Assembly (NCBI GenBank): GCA_027923965.1 | Contig: AP026969.1 | Location: forward strand, 4,712,001 to 4,776,000 | DNA: 64,000 nucleotides | Reading direction: 5' to 3' | Source of the DNA: Comamonadaceae bacterium OS-1 | GTDB taxonomy: Bacteria > Pseudomonadota > Gammaproteobacteria > Burkholderiales > Burkholderiaceae_C | Shown here: one piece after another, positions 25,502-35,051 of the stretch | Layout: each line of letters opens with the position of its first letter | How positions within the stretch are numbered: the first letter of the stretch is position 1 | The notes under the pieces: generated by a model | What the model was told of the DNA's origin: nothing | Database searches by the model: none | The model's input: only the letters and a program-made list of their open reading frames with translations | Position numbers and translations under genes: made by a program

Positions 25502-27669
25502 GATTCAACCTTTAAGGAAAATACGGGGGCGGGAGTGGTCCCTTCGACGCGTTCGACCCGGCGCAACTGCCGTTTGCCGACCAGACTCTGTGCGGCCAGC
25601 ACGATGACCAGCATGATGGCGATCAAGGCGCTGGAGTAGGCGATGGCAATGCCGTAGGAGCCGTTCTCCACCAGACCGACGATGTAGGCCGTGGCCATGT
25701 TGTATTTGGCGCTGACCAAAAACACCACGGCGCTGATCGAGGTGATGGAGCGCACAAAGCTGTACACCAGGGCCGCGCTCAAGGCCGGGCGCATCAGGGG
25801 CAAGATCACCCGCCGTGCGGTGGTGAAGCTGTTGGCACCCAGCATGGTGGAGGCTTCGTCCAGGCTGCGGTCGAGCTGGCTCATGGCCGCCATGCCGCCG
25901 CGCAGACCCACCGGCATGTTGCGGAACACAAAGCACAGCACCAGGATGGCGGCGGTGCCGGTGAGCTCGATCGGCGGCATGTTGAAGGCCAGGATGTAGC
26001 TGATGCCGATCACCGTGCCGGGGATGGCAAAACTCAGCATGGTGGCGAACTCAAACGCCGCCTTGCCCGCGAAGCGCTGGCGCACCAGCAGCCAGGCGGC
26101 TGTGAGGCCCAGGGCGGCGGTCAGCGGAGCCGAGACACCGGCAATCATCAGGCTGGTGAATAGCGAATCCCAGGCGGTGCCCACCCAGCGCAGGCCATGC
26201 TCGCCGGATTCGATGCCGAAGGCGCTGGCGTAGTGGCGCAGGGTGAAGCTGTTGTCGCGGCCCCACTGGTTGACAAAGCCACCGCCCAAAATCATGCCGT
26301 ACAGCACCAGGGTAAAGCCGGTCCACAGCGTGGCAACCACTGCCAGCACGGCGGACAGGCGGCGGTCCAGCCCGGCGTGCTGGCCGTTGTCGGCCTTGCC
26401 CGTCACCGTGGTGTAGGACTTGTTGCCCAGCCAGTGGCGCTGCGCCAGGAAAGCACTGACGGCGAACAGCAGCAGGATCAGGCCCAGCCCGGCGGCACGG
26501 CCACCGTCGTTCTGCGCACCGACGATGGCGAAGTAGATTTCGGTGGACAACACCCCGTAGTTGCCGCCCAGCACCATGGGGTTGCCGAAGTCGGCCATGC
26601 TCTCGATGAAGGCCACCAGGAAGGCATTGGCCAGGCCGGGCCGCATCAGCGGCAGCGAAACGCGCCAGAAGGTGGTCCAGCGCGTGCCGCCCAGGGTTTG
26701 CGAGGCTTCTTCCACCGACGGGCTCACGCCTTCGACCACGCCGATCAGCACCATGAAGGCGATGGGGGTGAACGACAGCAGCTGTGCCAGCCACACACCG
26801 TAAAAGCCGTACAGGCCTCGCCCTGCGGGCACGTCAAAGGCCTGCGAGACCCAGGCGGATACCACGCCGCTGCGGCCAAACAGCAGGATCAGCGCCAGGC
26901 CGATCACGAAGGGCGGGGTGATGATGGGCAGTACCGTCAGTGCCCGCAGCAGGCGCTTGAAGCGAAAGCCGGTGCGTGTCACCACCAGTGCGAAAGTCAG
27001 GCCCAGCAGGGTGGAACCGGCGGCGGTGCAGACCGCCAGGAACAAGGTGTTCCAGGCCACGCCGCAACGCCGGGTACCGCTGACGCAGCCCAGGGACCAG
27101 ATGCGGCTGTCGGCCACCCGCGACCAGGCGGCCTGTAGGCTGAAGCCCGTGCCTTGCTCAAAAGCGCTGGCCAGCACCCGCAGTACCGGGAACATTACAA
27201 ACAGCCCGACCAAGGCGACCAGCATGCCGATCACGCCGCAGACGAAAACATCCCCCCGGCAGGCACCCATCCAGGCGGCACCGGTGGTCAGCACAAACAC
27301 CGCACTGGCGCTGAACAGCAGCGCACCCCAGCCCAGCCCGGGCAGGCCGCTGCCCGCAGGGCCCCAGCCCAGCCAGGCCAGCCAGCCCAGGGCCGCCAGA
27401 GCCAGCGCGCACAGGGCGGCACCCTGGGTACGGCGCGGCAGTGGTGCCAGGCTCACCAGGCCGATGGCGACCGGCCAGAGCAGCAGCGGCAGCAGGACGA
27501 AGCGCTGCAGGCCCAGTACCTGCCATAGCGCGGCGGCGGTGGTGTCGTTGCCGGGCCAGCCGGCATGCAACCATTCGCCGCCCCAGAAGCCCGCTTCCTG
27601 GGCGTGCCAGGGCAGCAGCACGCTGGCGGTCAGGGCCAGCATGAGCCAGCCACGTAAAGACTTATTCAC
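25498..27669 (-). CDS. Fused two-domain ABC permease (FbpB/AfuB-like)
   Basis: A 723-residue inner-membrane protein holding two complete permease domains. An N-terminal extension of several hydrophobic segments (about residues 1-130) precedes them. Each domain has its own EAA loop: EEASQTLGGTRWTTFWRVSL near residue 330 and DEASTMLGANSFTTARRVIL near residue 630. Such fused permeases with an N-terminal extension are typical of the AfuB/FbpB class. It forms the channel with the ATPase encoded next (four-base overlap), fed by the binding protein gene 33 bp upstream. Specificity is not readable from sequence. Confidence 0.9.
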   Translation of the reverse strand: MNKSLRGWLMLALTASVLLPWHAQEAGFWGGEWLHAGWPGNDTTAAALWQVLGLQRFVLLPLLLWPVAIGLVSLAPLPRRTQGAALCALALAALGWLAWLGWGPAGSGLPGLGWGALLFSASAVFVLTTGAAWMGACRGDVFVCGVIGMLVALVGLFVMFPVLRVLASAFEQGTGFSLQAAWSRVADSRIWSLGCVSGTRRCGVAWNTLFLAVCTAAGSTLLGLTFALVVTRTGFRFKRLLRALTVLPIITPPFVIGLALILLFGRSGVVSAWVSQAFDVPAGRGLYGFYGVWLAQLLSFTPIAFMVLIGVVEGVSPSVEEASQTLGGTRWTTFWRVSLPLMRPGLANAFLVAFIESMADFGNPMVLGGNYGVLSTEIYFAIVGAQNDGGRAAGLGLILLLFAVSAFLAQRHWLGNKSYTTVTGKADNGQHAGLDRRLSAVLAVVATLWTGFTLVLYGMILGGGFVNQWGRDNSFTLRHYASAFGIESGEHGLRWVGTAWDSLFTSLMIAGVSAPLTAALGLTAAWLLVRQRFAGKAAFEFATMLSFAIPGTVIGISYILAFNMPPIELTGTAAILVLCFVFRNMPVGLRGGMAAMSQLDRSLDEASTMLGANSFTTARRVILPLMRPALSAALVYSFVRSITSISAVVFLVSAKYNMATAYIVGLVENGSYGIAIAYSSALIAIMLVIVLAAQSLVGKRQLRRVERVEGTTPAPVFSLKVES

Positions 27670-27702
27670 AAGCCATATCTCTCTGTTGGGTGGTGGGAAG
27701 AC

Positions 27703-28728
27703 TTAGCGGGGCAGCGAGAAGATCTCGTCGTCCCAGCGTTTGAGCAGGCGCTTGCGCACCTCGTCACTGCCGTACTTGGCAAAGTCGTAGCTGATGGTTT
27801 TCACGCTCTCCAGCCGCGGCGCTTTGGCCGGGATGGTGGCGGTCTTGTTCGACGGCACCTGGAAGGCGCTGGCTTTGGCGGCCAGGGACTGCACATCGGC
27901 GCGCAGCGCGAACTCGTAGAAGCGCTTGGCCACCGCCATGTTCTTCGCGCCCTTGACCAGGCTCATGGAGCCGATCTCGTAGCCCGTGCCTTCGCAGGGC
28001 GACACCACTTCCACCGGAAAGCCCGCCACGGTTTCCTTCAGCAGATCGTGCTGGAAGGTGATGCCCACGGCGGTCTCGCCGCGCGCCAGCGCCTTGGCCG
28101 GGGCCGAGCCGCTCTTGGTGTACTGGCTCACGTTGTCGTTCATCTTCTTCATGAACGCGAAGGCTTCGTTCTCACCCTGCAGCTGCACCAGGGTGGCGAT
28201 GGTGGCATAGGCCGTGCCCGAGGAGTTGGGGTTGGCGATCTGCACCTCACCCTTCAGGGCCGGGTTCAGCAGGTCTTTCCAGCACTGGGGTGGCGCAATC
28301 TTCTTTTGCTTCAGCACTTCGGGGTTGTAGCCAATGCCGAGCAGCCCGGCGTAAATGCCGACGGTGCGGTAGCCGGAAATTTCGGCCTGCTTCTGGGCCC
28401 AGGGGTGCAGCTTGTCGAGCTGGGGCGATTTGTAGACCTCGGTAAAGCCGTCGGCCGCGGCCTGCAGATGCGGGTCGCCGGTGCCCGCCCACCAGATGTC
28501 GGTCTTGGGGTTGCTGGCTTCGGCGCGGATCTGGGCAAAGATTTCACCGGCGCTTTTGCGCACCATGGAAACCTCCACCTGGGTCTCTTTTTCAAACGCG
28601 TTGCGCATCAGTTCGCACCAGTCGTTGTCGGCGGCGCAGAGCACGTTGAGGCGGTCGGCCGCCTGGCTGGCCAGGGGCAGGAGCAGCAGGGAAGATAAGA
28701 CGAGTTGTCGGGCCAGTTGGCGTTGCAT
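27703..28728 (-). CDS. ABC transporter periplasmic substrate-binding protein (AfuA/FbpA-like)
   Basis: A 341-residue binding protein. The start at 28728 is preceded by GGAG at a good distance and gives a signal peptide of about 23 residues ending ASQAA. The mature protein starts DRLNVLCAADNDWCELM, and IWWAGTGDPHLQAA is typical of the ferric-iron/AfuA-like class. Cysteines in NVLCAADNDWC and the later VSPCEG may form disulfides. It is the first gene of the operon and lies downstream of a 16-bp LacI-type palindrome. A phosphorylated sugar or polyol ligand is inferred from neighbours; Fe(III) or a phosphonate are alternatives. Confidence 0.88.
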   Translation of the reverse strand: MQRQLARQLVLSSLLLLPLASQAADRLNVLCAADNDWCELMRNAFEKETQVEVSMVRKSAGEIFAQIRAEASNPKTDIWWAGTGDPHLQAAADGFTEVYKSPQLDKLHPWAQKQAEISGYRTVGIYAGLLGIGYNPEVLKQKKIAPPQCWKDLLNPALKGEVQIANPNSSGTAYATIATLVQLQGENEAFAFMKKMNDNVSQYTKSGSAPAKALARGETAVGITFQHDLLKETVAGFPVEVVSPCEGTGYEIGSMSLVKGAKNMAVAKRFYEFALRADVQSLAAKASAFQVPSNKTATIPAKAPRLESVKTISYDFAKYGSDEVRKRLLKRWDDEIFSLPR

Positions 28729-28768
28729 GGTTTGTCTCCAGAAGTAGTGGCGCATTTTTGGCAGCGCT

Positions 28769-28784
28769 TTGCACACGTGTGCAA
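28769..28784. promoter_or_regulatory. LacI-type operator before the ABC transporter operon
   Basis: The perfect 16-bp palindrome TTGCACACGTGTGCAA, CG-centred as in LacI/GalR operators, lies 40 bp upstream of the binding-protein start and just downstream of the LacI-type regulator gene. Its core is repeated at 21936-21947. Confidence 0.8.
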
Positions 28785-28845
28785 TGTACGGCGAATAGTG
28801 GAATCCGTGATCTAGGGTCTACCCTGAGACGGTGTGGGAGAGTTC

Positions 28846-29874
28846 TTAAGCGCGCAAGGTGGAGCGCGCGACCAGCGCCACGGGGAGTTGCAGCACGCGG
28901 CTGGGCATGTCGGGTTCCTGCATGCGTTCTGCCAGGCAGGTGACGGCGGCTTCGGCCAGGGCGTTCACGTCCTGGCGCAGGGTGGACAGCGCATAGGCGG
29001 ACAAGCCTGCCATGGGAATGTCATCGAAGCCGACGACCTGGAAATCCTCGGGCACATGCAGGCCAAAATGCCGACGTGCACCGTCCACCAAGCCGCAGGC
29101 CAGCACGTCGTTGACGCAAAACACACCGTCTGGCCGGGTCTGCGCATCGGCCAGCAGGGCATGGGCGGCGTCGAACCCCCCCGCGTAGGTGGCCGCTGCG
29201 GCTTCCACGCGGCGCAACACCACCTCACCGCGCTGGACAGCGGCGGCCAGTGTCTGTACGAATCCTTCGCCGCGCACGCTGGCGCTGTAGGTCGTTGTGG
29301 CCGAGCTGAGGAACACCAGTCTGCGGGCCCCCTTGGCCAGCAGGGCCCGCGCCGCCATGGCTCCCCCTTCAAAATGGTCGCTGTTGACCACGTCCACACC
29401 CACTAAATCGGGCGCGCGGTTGATCATGGCCACCGGAACCCGCAGGCGCAAATACTCTTTGGCCAGCTGGATGGGTGGTGTGCCCGAGGTCAGGATCACC
29501 CCCGCAATCCGGTACTGCAACAGATGCCGCAAGGACTTGGCCAGCTGGGCCGGCTCGCTGGCATCCATCAGCAAGGGCGCCAGCGAACGCAGCGCCAGAT
29601 GGTGGGTGATGGGCCCGAGCAGGCTTTGCAGAAACGGGTCGTCAAAGCCCTTGACCACCACCCCCACCAGATTGCTTTGGCGCTGGATCATGCTGCGCGC
29701 CAGCATGTTCACCTGGTAACCTAGGGCCTCTGCCGCCCGCTGCACTTTCTCGCGGGTTTCCGGCGACACGCTGGCACCTTCGGTGAAGGTGCGAGATACC
29801 GCCGAGCGGGATACCCCCGCTTTGCGCGCGACATCGGCAGCGGTAATCCAACCGGAGGGGTTCTCTGTGGTCAT
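28846..29874 (-). CDS. LacI/GalR-family transcriptional regulator
   Basis: A 342-residue regulator. The N-terminal helix-turn-helix TAADVARKAGVSRSAVSRTF is followed by the hinge-helix region around residue 55. The periplasmic-binding-like ligand domain follows, with VVGFDDIPMAGLSAYALSTL near the C-terminus. LacI proteins of this kind bind sugars or sugar-like metabolites. It lies directly upstream of the ABC transporter operon on the same strand and is separated from it by the operator. It probably controls both that operon and the phosphoesterase-porin unit. Its own gene follows xth by 15 bp. Confidence 0.92.
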   Translation of the reverse strand: MTTENPSGWITAADVARKAGVSRSAVSRTFTEGASVSPETREKVQRAAEALGYQVNMLARSMIQRQSNLVGVVVKGFDDPFLQSLLGPITHHLALRSLAPLLMDASEPAQLAKSLRHLLQYRIAGVILTSGTPPIQLAKEYLRLRVPVAMINRAPDLVGVDVVNSDHFEGGAMAARALLAKGARRLVFLSSATTTYSASVRGEGFVQTLAAAVQRGEVVLRRVEAAAATYAGGFDAAHALLADAQTRPDGVFCVNDVLACGLVDGARRHFGLHVPEDFQVVGFDDIPMAGLSAYALSTLRQDVNALAEAAVTCLAERMQEPDMPSRVLQLPVALVARSTLRA

Positions 29875-29889
29875 GGCGGATGGGGGCGT

Positions 29890-30705
29890 TTAGAGCGTCA
29901 GTTCGTAGTCCACCGTGATGGGGGCGTGGTCGCTGAACTTCACGTCCTTGTAGATATGCTCGCTGCGCGCCAGGGCTGCCAGGGCGGGCGTAGCCAGGTG
30001 GTAATCGAGCCGCCACCCGACGTTGTTGGCATAGGCCTGGCCACGGTTGCTCCACCAGGTGTAGGCCGTGTCGGTGGCGGTGGGCTGCAGCATGCGGTAC
30101 ACGTCGACCAGGCCCAGACCAGCGGCTTCGGCGGCCTCAGGGTGGGCCAACGCATAGGTCATCCAGGCGCGTTCTTCGGGCAGGAAGCCGCTGTTCTTTT
30201 GGTTGCTGCGCCAGTTTTTCAGGTCGATCTGCTGGTGGGCAATGTTCACGTCGCCGCACAGAATGAACTCGCGGGTTTTGCGCAGGCTGGCCAGGTAAGG
30301 GCCCATCTCGGCCAGAAAGCGGAACTTGGCCTGTTGCCGGTCTTCGCCCGACGAGCCGCTGGGGAAGTAGCAGCTGATGATGGACAGCTTGCGCGCCGGG
30401 GTGTCAAAGCGCAGCTCGACGTAGCGGCCCTCGGCATCGAACTCGTGGGAGCCATAGCCGGTGACCACCTCGCTGGGCACATGGCGCGAGTACACCCCCA
30501 CGCCGGAGTAGCCCTTTTTTTGGGCAAAGTGGAAATAGCCTTGCAGCCCGGCCAACTGCTCGAACTTGCCCTGCACATCGGCGGCCTGGGCCTTGACTTC
30601 CTGGACACAAATACAATCCGGAGCGGTCGCGGCGATCCAGGCTTCCACGCCCTTGCTGGTGGCTGAGCGGATGCCGTTGAGATTCAGGCTGGTTAATTTG
30701 AACAA
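29890..30705 (-). CDS. xth: Exodeoxyribonuclease III
   Basis: A 271-residue AP endonuclease/3'-5' exonuclease of the ExoIII family that acts in base excision repair. The motifs are in order: [10 protein letters not shown], catalytic Glu in [40 protein letters not shown] and the terminal [11 protein letters not shown]. Length matches the family. It is divergent from pyrE with only 11 bp between starts, so each gene's promoter must lie within the other's coding region or promoters overlap. Confidence 0.95.
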   Translation of the reverse strand: MFKLTSLNLNGIRSATSKGVEAWIAATAPDCICVQEVKAQAADVQGKFEQLAGLQGYFHFAQKKGYSGVGVYSRHVPSEVVTGYGSHEFDAEGRYVELRFDTPARKLSIISCYFPSGSSGEDRQQAKFRFLAEMGPYLASLRKTREFILCGDVNIAHQQIDLKNWRSNQKNSGFLPEERAWMTYALAHPEAAEAAGLGLVDVYRMLQPTATDTAYTWWSNRGQAYANNVGWRLDYHLATPALAALARSEHIYKDVKFSDHAPITVDYELTL

Positions 30706-30716
30706 GGATTTTCCCC

Positions 30717-31409
30717 ATGGTGGACATTAAAGCGCCCGCTAGCTTAGCGCAGGATTTCGTACAGTTTGCGGTGGAGTCCGGGGTGCTGCGCTTTGGCGAG
30801 TTCAAAACCAAGGCCGGGCGCATGAGCCCCTACTTTTTCAATGCCGGGCTGTTTGACGATGGTGCCCGTATGCAGCGTCTGGCCGAGTTCTATGCCCAGG
30901 CCTTGCTCCACAGCGGCATCGAGTTTGACATGATTTTTGGCCCGGCCTACAAAGGCATTCCACTGGCGGCCACGGTGGCGGTGGAGCTGGCGCGGCAGGG
31001 TCGCAATCTGCCGTTTGCCTACAACCGCAAGGAAGCCAAGGACCATGGCGAAGGGGGCTCCCTGGTGGGCGCGCCACTCAAGGGCCGGGTGCTGATCGTG
31101 GACGACGTGATGTCGGCTGGCACCGCCGCCCGCGAGTCGATTGCGCTGATCCAGGCCGCCGGTGCCACGCCCCACGCGGTGGTGATTGCGCTGGACCGCC
31201 AGGAGATGGCCACCGAGGGCGGGCGTGATGTTCCGCACAGTGCCGTGCAATTTGTCCGCAACCAGTTGGGAATGCAAGTCTGCGCTATTGCCAAGCTCGC
31301 CGACTTACTACAATACTTGCAACAAAATGATACAAATGAGCTGCGGGCTCACTATCCACGGGTGCTAGCCTACCGGCAGCGCTACGGAGTTGACGAAGGA
31401 ACCATGTGA
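30717..31409 (+). CDS. pyrE: Orotate phosphoribosyltransferase
   Basis: A 230-residue cytoplasmic enzyme of pyrimidine synthesis that converts orotate and PRPP to OMP. The N-terminal half has [20 protein letters not shown] and [10 protein letters not shown]. The PRPP-binding motif is [13 protein letters not shown] near residue 125. AAGGA lies 11 bases before the ATG. The C-terminal region after residue 202 ([20 protein letters not shown]) does not look like ordinary pyrE sequence and matches a degenerate copy of the intergenic repeat at DNA level. Its stop overlaps the next gene's GTG start. Confidence 0.95.
   Translation: MVDIKAPASLAQDFVQFAVESGVLRFGEFKTKAGRMSPYFFNAGLFDDGARMQRLAEFYAQALLHSGIEFDMIFGPAYKGIPLAATVAVELARQGRNLPFAYNRKEAKDHGEGGSLVGAPLKGRVLIVDDVMSAGTAARESIALIQAAGATPHAVVIALDRQEMATEGGRDVPHSAVQFVRNQLGMQVCAIAKLADLLQYLQQNDTNELRAHYPRVLAYRQRYGVDEGTM
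31324..31373 (-). repeat. Degenerate intergenic repeat inside pyrE coding sequence
   Basis: The stretch AAAATGATACAAATGAGCTG, then CGGGCTCACTATCCACGGGT and GCTAGCC, aligns with minus-oriented family copies (AAATGCTAT... GAGCTGCT... CTTATTCCATAAGC...). It is read through in frame as pyrE residues about 203-219. The match is imperfect. Confidence 0.4.
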
Positions 31410-32032
31410 GATGTTGGGCCAGGGTTTGCAGTGTAGGCGTGCTGTGCAGTAGTTTGCTCGGCATTGCGTCTGCGCAGGGCATATTTACCTGCACCGATAG
31501 CCGGGGCAAAAAGATCACCTCCGACCGGCCTATCCCCGAATGCCTGGACCGCGAGCAAAAAGAGCTCAATGCCAGCGGTACCGTCAAGCGCAGCCTGGGC
31601 CCCACCCTCACTGCCCAGGAAATCAGTGCCCGGGAAGCCCGCGACAAAAAAGAAGCCGAAGACCGTACCCGCGTCAACGAAGAACGCCGCCGCAACCGCG
31701 CCTTGCTCACCCGTTACCAGAACCAGGCCGCGCACGATGCCGAGCGCGCCAGCGCGCTGACCCAGGTGGATGCCGTCATCCAGACCGCCAACAAGCGCAT
31801 GGCCGAGCTGGCGGTACAACGCAAAGCGCTGGACAGCGAGCTGGAGTTCTACAAGGCCGACCCCAGCAAAGCCCCGGCCTACCTCCAGCGCCGCGTCACC
31901 GAATTCCAGGACAACCTGGTCGCCCAGCAGCGATTCATCGCCAACCAGCAGCTGGAAAAAAAGCGCGTCAACGACCGTTTCGACGAAGAACTGGCCCGGC
32001 TCAAGCCGCTGTGGGCGGGCACGGCAAACTGA
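31406..32032 (+). CDS. DUF4124-type exported coiled-coil protein
   Basis: A 208-residue exported protein. The GTG start overlaps the pyrE stop (GTGA), indicating coupling. A signal peptide of about 23 residues ends GIASAQ. The short DUF4124-like segment [20 protein letters not shown], usual in betaproteobacteria, follows. The remainder (residues 60-200) is highly charged and predicted alpha-helical/coiled coil. The function is unknown; it is probably periplasmic. Confidence 0.8.
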   Translation: MRCWARVCSVGVLCSSLLGIASAQGIFTCTDSRGKKITSDRPIPECLDREQKELNASGTVKRSLGPTLTAQEISAREARDKKEAEDRTRVNEERRRNRALLTRYQNQAAHDAERASALTQVDAVIQTANKRMAELAVQRKALDSELEFYKADPSKAPAYLQRRVTEFQDNLVAQQRFIANQQLEKKRVNDRFDEELARLKPLWAGTAN

Positions 32033-32034
32033 AA

Positions 32035-32100
32035 ACGCTATGCATTGAGTAGCTGCTCATGCTTATTCCATAAGCACGGGCAGCCCAAAAAGCATATAAA
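32035..32100 (-). repeat. Intergenic palindromic repeat, copy 6
   Basis: Contains GCTATGCATTGAGTAGCTGC, then TCATGCTTATTCCATAAGCA and CGGGCAGCC. It fills the spacer between the convergent DUF4124 and gatB genes. Confidence 0.75.
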
Positions 32101-32103
32101 AAT

Positions 32104-33570
32104 TTACCCCGCCAGTTTGGCCTTCAAGAGCGCGTTGACCTGGCCGGGATTGGCCTTGCCCGCGCTGGCTTTCATGATCTGGCCGACCAGCGCATTCAGC
32201 GCCTTCTCATTGCCCGCCTTGAACTCGGCCACGTTCTTGGCATTGGCGGCAATCACCGTGTCCACTATGGTCTCCAGTGCGCCGGTGTCGTTCATCTGCT
32301 TCAGGCCCTTGGCCTCGATGACCGCGTCCACCTGGGCATCCGCATCGGTCCACAGCACATCAAACACCTGCTTGGCGGCGTTGTTGGAGATGGTGCCGTC
32401 GGCAATGCGGTCCAGTAGCTTGGCCAGCTTGTCGGCGGCTACGGGAGCCTGGGCGATGTCCAGGTCTTGGGCGTTCAGGCGGCGGGCCACCTCGCCCATC
32501 ACCCAGTTGGCGGCCAGCTTGGGCTGCGCGGGCTGGCCTGCGGCAATTGCGGCCTCGAAGTAGCGGGCAATGCCCTTGCTCTGCGTCAGCGCCGTGGCAT
32601 CGTATTCCGACAACCCATAGTCCGCGCCAAACCGGGCCGCCATCACCCGCGGCAGCTCGGCCATCTCGGAACGCACGCGCTCCACCCACTCCGGGGCCAC
32701 CACCAGCGGCGGCAGGTCGGGGTCGGGGAAGTAGCGGTAGTCGGCGGCATCTTCCTTGGTGCGCATGGCGCGGGTCTCGCCCGTGTCGGGGTTGAACAGC
32801 ACGGTGGCCTGCTGGATCGCATGGCCGTCTTCGAGCTGCTCGATCTGCCACCGTACCTCGTAGTCGATGGCCTGCTGCATGAACTTGAAGCTGTTCAGGT
32901 TCTTGATTTCGCGGCGTGTGCCCAGCGCGGCCCCGGGCTTGCGCACCGAGACGTTGGCGTCGCAGCGGAAGCTGCCTTCTTGCATGTTGCCGTCGCAGAT
33001 GCCGATCCAGGTGACGATCTTGTGCAGTTCCTTGGCGTAGGCCACGGCCTCGGCGCTGGAGCGCATGTCGGGCTCGGTCACGATCTCCAGCAGCGGCGTA
33101 CCGGCGCGGTTCAGGTCGATGCCGGTCTGGCCAATGAAGTCCTCGTGCAGTGATTTGCCTGCGTCTTCTTCCAGGTGCGCGCGCACCAGGCGCACGGTCT
33201 TTTTCTCGTCACCCAAAAAGAACTCCACCGAGCCGCCTTGCACCACGGGAATTTCAAACTGGCTGATCTGGTAGCCCTTGGGCAGATCCGGGTAGAAGTA
33301 GTTCTTGCGCGCAAACACACTGCGCGGCGCGATGGTGGAACCCAGCGCCAGCCCGAGCTGGATGGCGCGTTCGACCGCGCCCTTGTTCATCACCGGCAGC
33401 GTGCCGGGCAAAGCCAGGTCCACCGCACAGGCCTGGGTGTTGGGTTCGGCCCCGAAGGCGGTGGAGGCGCGGCTGAAAATCTTGCTGGCGGTAGAGAGCT
33501 GGGTGTGGGTTTCAAAGCCGATGACGACTTCGTAGCCCTGGACCAGCAGGGAAGGGGGTGCTTTGCTCAT
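32104..33570 (-). CDS. gatB: Aspartyl/glutamyl-tRNA(Asn/Gln) amidotransferase subunit B
   Basis: A 488-residue subunit of GatCAB, which converts misacylated Glu-tRNA(Gln) or Asp-tRNA(Asn) to the amide forms. The start at 33570 begins [20 protein letters not shown] and leads into [15 protein letters not shown], typical of the family. [20 protein letters not shown] and EEDAGKS are further signatures. The C-terminal tRNA-binding tail domain ends in ALLKAKLAG. It lies two bases after gatA in a gatC-gatA-gatB operon. The reading frame stays open far upstream of the true start because of high GC. Confidence 0.96.
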   Translation of the reverse strand: MSKAPPSLLVQGYEVVIGFETHTQLSTASKIFSRASTAFGAEPNTQACAVDLALPGTLPVMNKGAVERAIQLGLALGSTIAPRSVFARKNYFYPDLPKGYQISQFEIPVVQGGSVEFFLGDEKKTVRLVRAHLEEDAGKSLHEDFIGQTGIDLNRAGTPLLEIVTEPDMRSSAEAVAYAKELHKIVTWIGICDGNMQEGSFRCDANVSVRKPGAALGTRREIKNLNSFKFMQQAIDYEVRWQIEQLEDGHAIQQATVLFNPDTGETRAMRTKEDAADYRYFPDPDLPPLVVAPEWVERVRSEMAELPRVMAARFGADYGLSEYDATALTQSKGIARYFEAAIAAGQPAQPKLAANWVMGEVARRLNAQDLDIAQAPVAADKLAKLLDRIADGTISNNAAKQVFDVLWTDADAQVDAVIEAKGLKQMNDTGALETIVDTVIAANAKNVAEFKAGNEKALNALVGQIMKASAGKANPGQVNALLKAKLAG

Positions 33571-33572
33571 AT

Positions 33573-35045
33573 TCAGAAACCGGCGGGTTGTTGGCGGTGG
33601 AAATCGGTAGCCTGTTGGAACCGGTGCGCGATGTTCAGCAACCTGGCTTCCTGCAGGTAGTTGCCAATCAGCTGCAGGCCTACCGGCATGCCGGCTTCGC
33701 CCAGGCCTGCGGGGATGCTCATGCCGGGCAAACCGGCCAGGGACGAGGGCAGGGTAAAGATATCGGCCAGGTAGGCGGCGACCGGGTCGGCCGACTTGTT
33801 GCCCAGCTTCCAGGCCACGGTGGGCGCGACCGGCCCGGCAATCACGTCGCACTGGGCAAACGCCTGCTGGAAATCGTCGGCGATCATGCGGCGGATTTTT
33901 TGCGCCTGCAGGTAGTAGGCGTCGTAGTAGCCGTGGCTCAGTACGTAGGTGCCGATCATGATGCGGCGCTTGACCTCGTCGCCAAAGCCTTCGGCGCGGG
34001 TCTTTTTGTACATGTCGATCAGGTCGGTGTATTTGTCGGCGCGGTGGCCAAACTTCACACCGTCGAAGCGGCTCAGGTTGCTGGAGGCCTCGGCCGGGGC
34101 GATCACGTAGTACACGGGAATGGCCATCTCGGTGCGCGGCAGGGCGATGGGCACCAGCTTGGCACCCAGCTTTACATACTGCTGCAAGGCGGCATCGACG
34201 GCGGCGCGCACGTCGGGTGCCAGGCCGTCGCCGAAGAACTCGGCGGGAATGCCGATGCGCAGGCCGTCGATCGAGTCGTTCAGGCTGCGGCTGTAGTCTT
34301 CGGCGGGGAGGTCCAGCGAGGTGGAGTCGCGGTCCAGGTCGGGGCCGCACAGGGCCGACAGCAGCAGGGCGCAGTCTTCCGCGCTGCGGGCCATCGGGCC
34401 GGCCTGGTCCAGGCTGGAGGCAAACGCCACCATGCCATAGCGCGAGGCGCGGCCATAGGTGGGCTTGATGCCGGTGATGCCGCAAAACGAGGCGGGTTGG
34501 CGGATCGAGCCGCCGGTGTCGGTGCCGGTGGCGGCGGGCACCAGGCGCGCCGCCACGGCCGCCGCGCTGCCGCCGGACGAGCCGCCCGGAATGCGCGTGG
34601 TGTCCCAGGGGTTCAGCACTGGCTTGAAGGCCGAGTTCTCGTTGGCCGAGCCCATGGCGAACTCGTCGCAGTTCAGCTTGCCCAGCGTCACAACACCCTG
34701 CTGCCCGAGTTGCTTGACTACCGTGCTATCGAAAGAAGAGCGATAGCCCTCCAGCATTTTGGAGCCCGCGGTGGTGGGGAAGTCTTGGGTGACAAAGATG
34801 TCCTTGTGCGCCATGGGCACGCCTTCCAGCGGACCTGCGGTGCCGTTGGCCAAGCGTGCATCGGCGGCGGCGGCCTGGCGCAGGCTGACGGCTTCGTCCA
34901 TGGCCAGGTAGGCACCCAGCGGTGCGTAGGTTTCGGCGCGGGCCAGAAAGTGCCGGGTGGTTTCCACGGCGGATACCTTGCGGGCGCGCAGCAGTGCGGC
35001 CAGTTCGACCACGCTCAGGTCGTGTAGCTGTGTAGGGAGGCTCAT
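33573..35045 (-). CDS. gatA: Aspartyl/glutamyl-tRNA(Asn/Gln) amidotransferase subunit A
   Basis: A 490-residue amidase-signature enzyme that supplies ammonia from glutamine to GatB. The Ser-cisSer-Lys catalytic set is visible: Lys in [11 protein letters not shown], and the serines in the glycine/serine-rich [18 protein letters not shown] and [15 protein letters not shown]. Length is normal. It is the middle gene of the gatCAB operon, six bases after gatC and two before gatB. Confidence 0.96.
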   Translation of the reverse strand: MSLPTQLHDLSVVELAALLRARKVSAVETTRHFLARAETYAPLGAYLAMDEAVSLRQAAAADARLANGTAGPLEGVPMAHKDIFVTQDFPTTAGSKMLEGYRSSFDSTVVKQLGQQGVVTLGKLNCDEFAMGSANENSAFKPVLNPWDTTRIPGGSSGGSAAAVAARLVPAATGTDTGGSIRQPASFCGITGIKPTYGRASRYGMVAFASSLDQAGPMARSAEDCALLLSALCGPDLDRDSTSLDLPAEDYSRSLNDSIDGLRIGIPAEFFGDGLAPDVRAAVDAALQQYVKLGAKLVPIALPRTEMAIPVYYVIAPAEASSNLSRFDGVKFGHRADKYTDLIDMYKKTRAEGFGDEVKRRIMIGTYVLSHGYYDAYYLQAQKIRRMIADDFQQAFAQCDVIAGPVAPTVAWKLGNKSADPVAAYLADIFTLPSSLAGLPGMSIPAGLGEAGMPVGLQLIGNYLQEARLLNIAHRFQQATDFHRQQPAGF

Positions 35046-35051
35046 GGCGCT

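Noticed and set aside
18347..29874. Interpretation of the ABC system as a plain ferric-iron importer
   Set aside because: Sequence class allows it, and an imelysin-like gene is present, but the coupled IMPase and two phosphatase lipoproteins fit a phosphorylated substrate better. Kept as an alternative rather than the main call.
32104..34485. A 793-residue frame that would fuse extra sequence to GatB
   Set aside because: Only the part from 33570 is homologous to GatB; the rest overlaps gatA out of frame.
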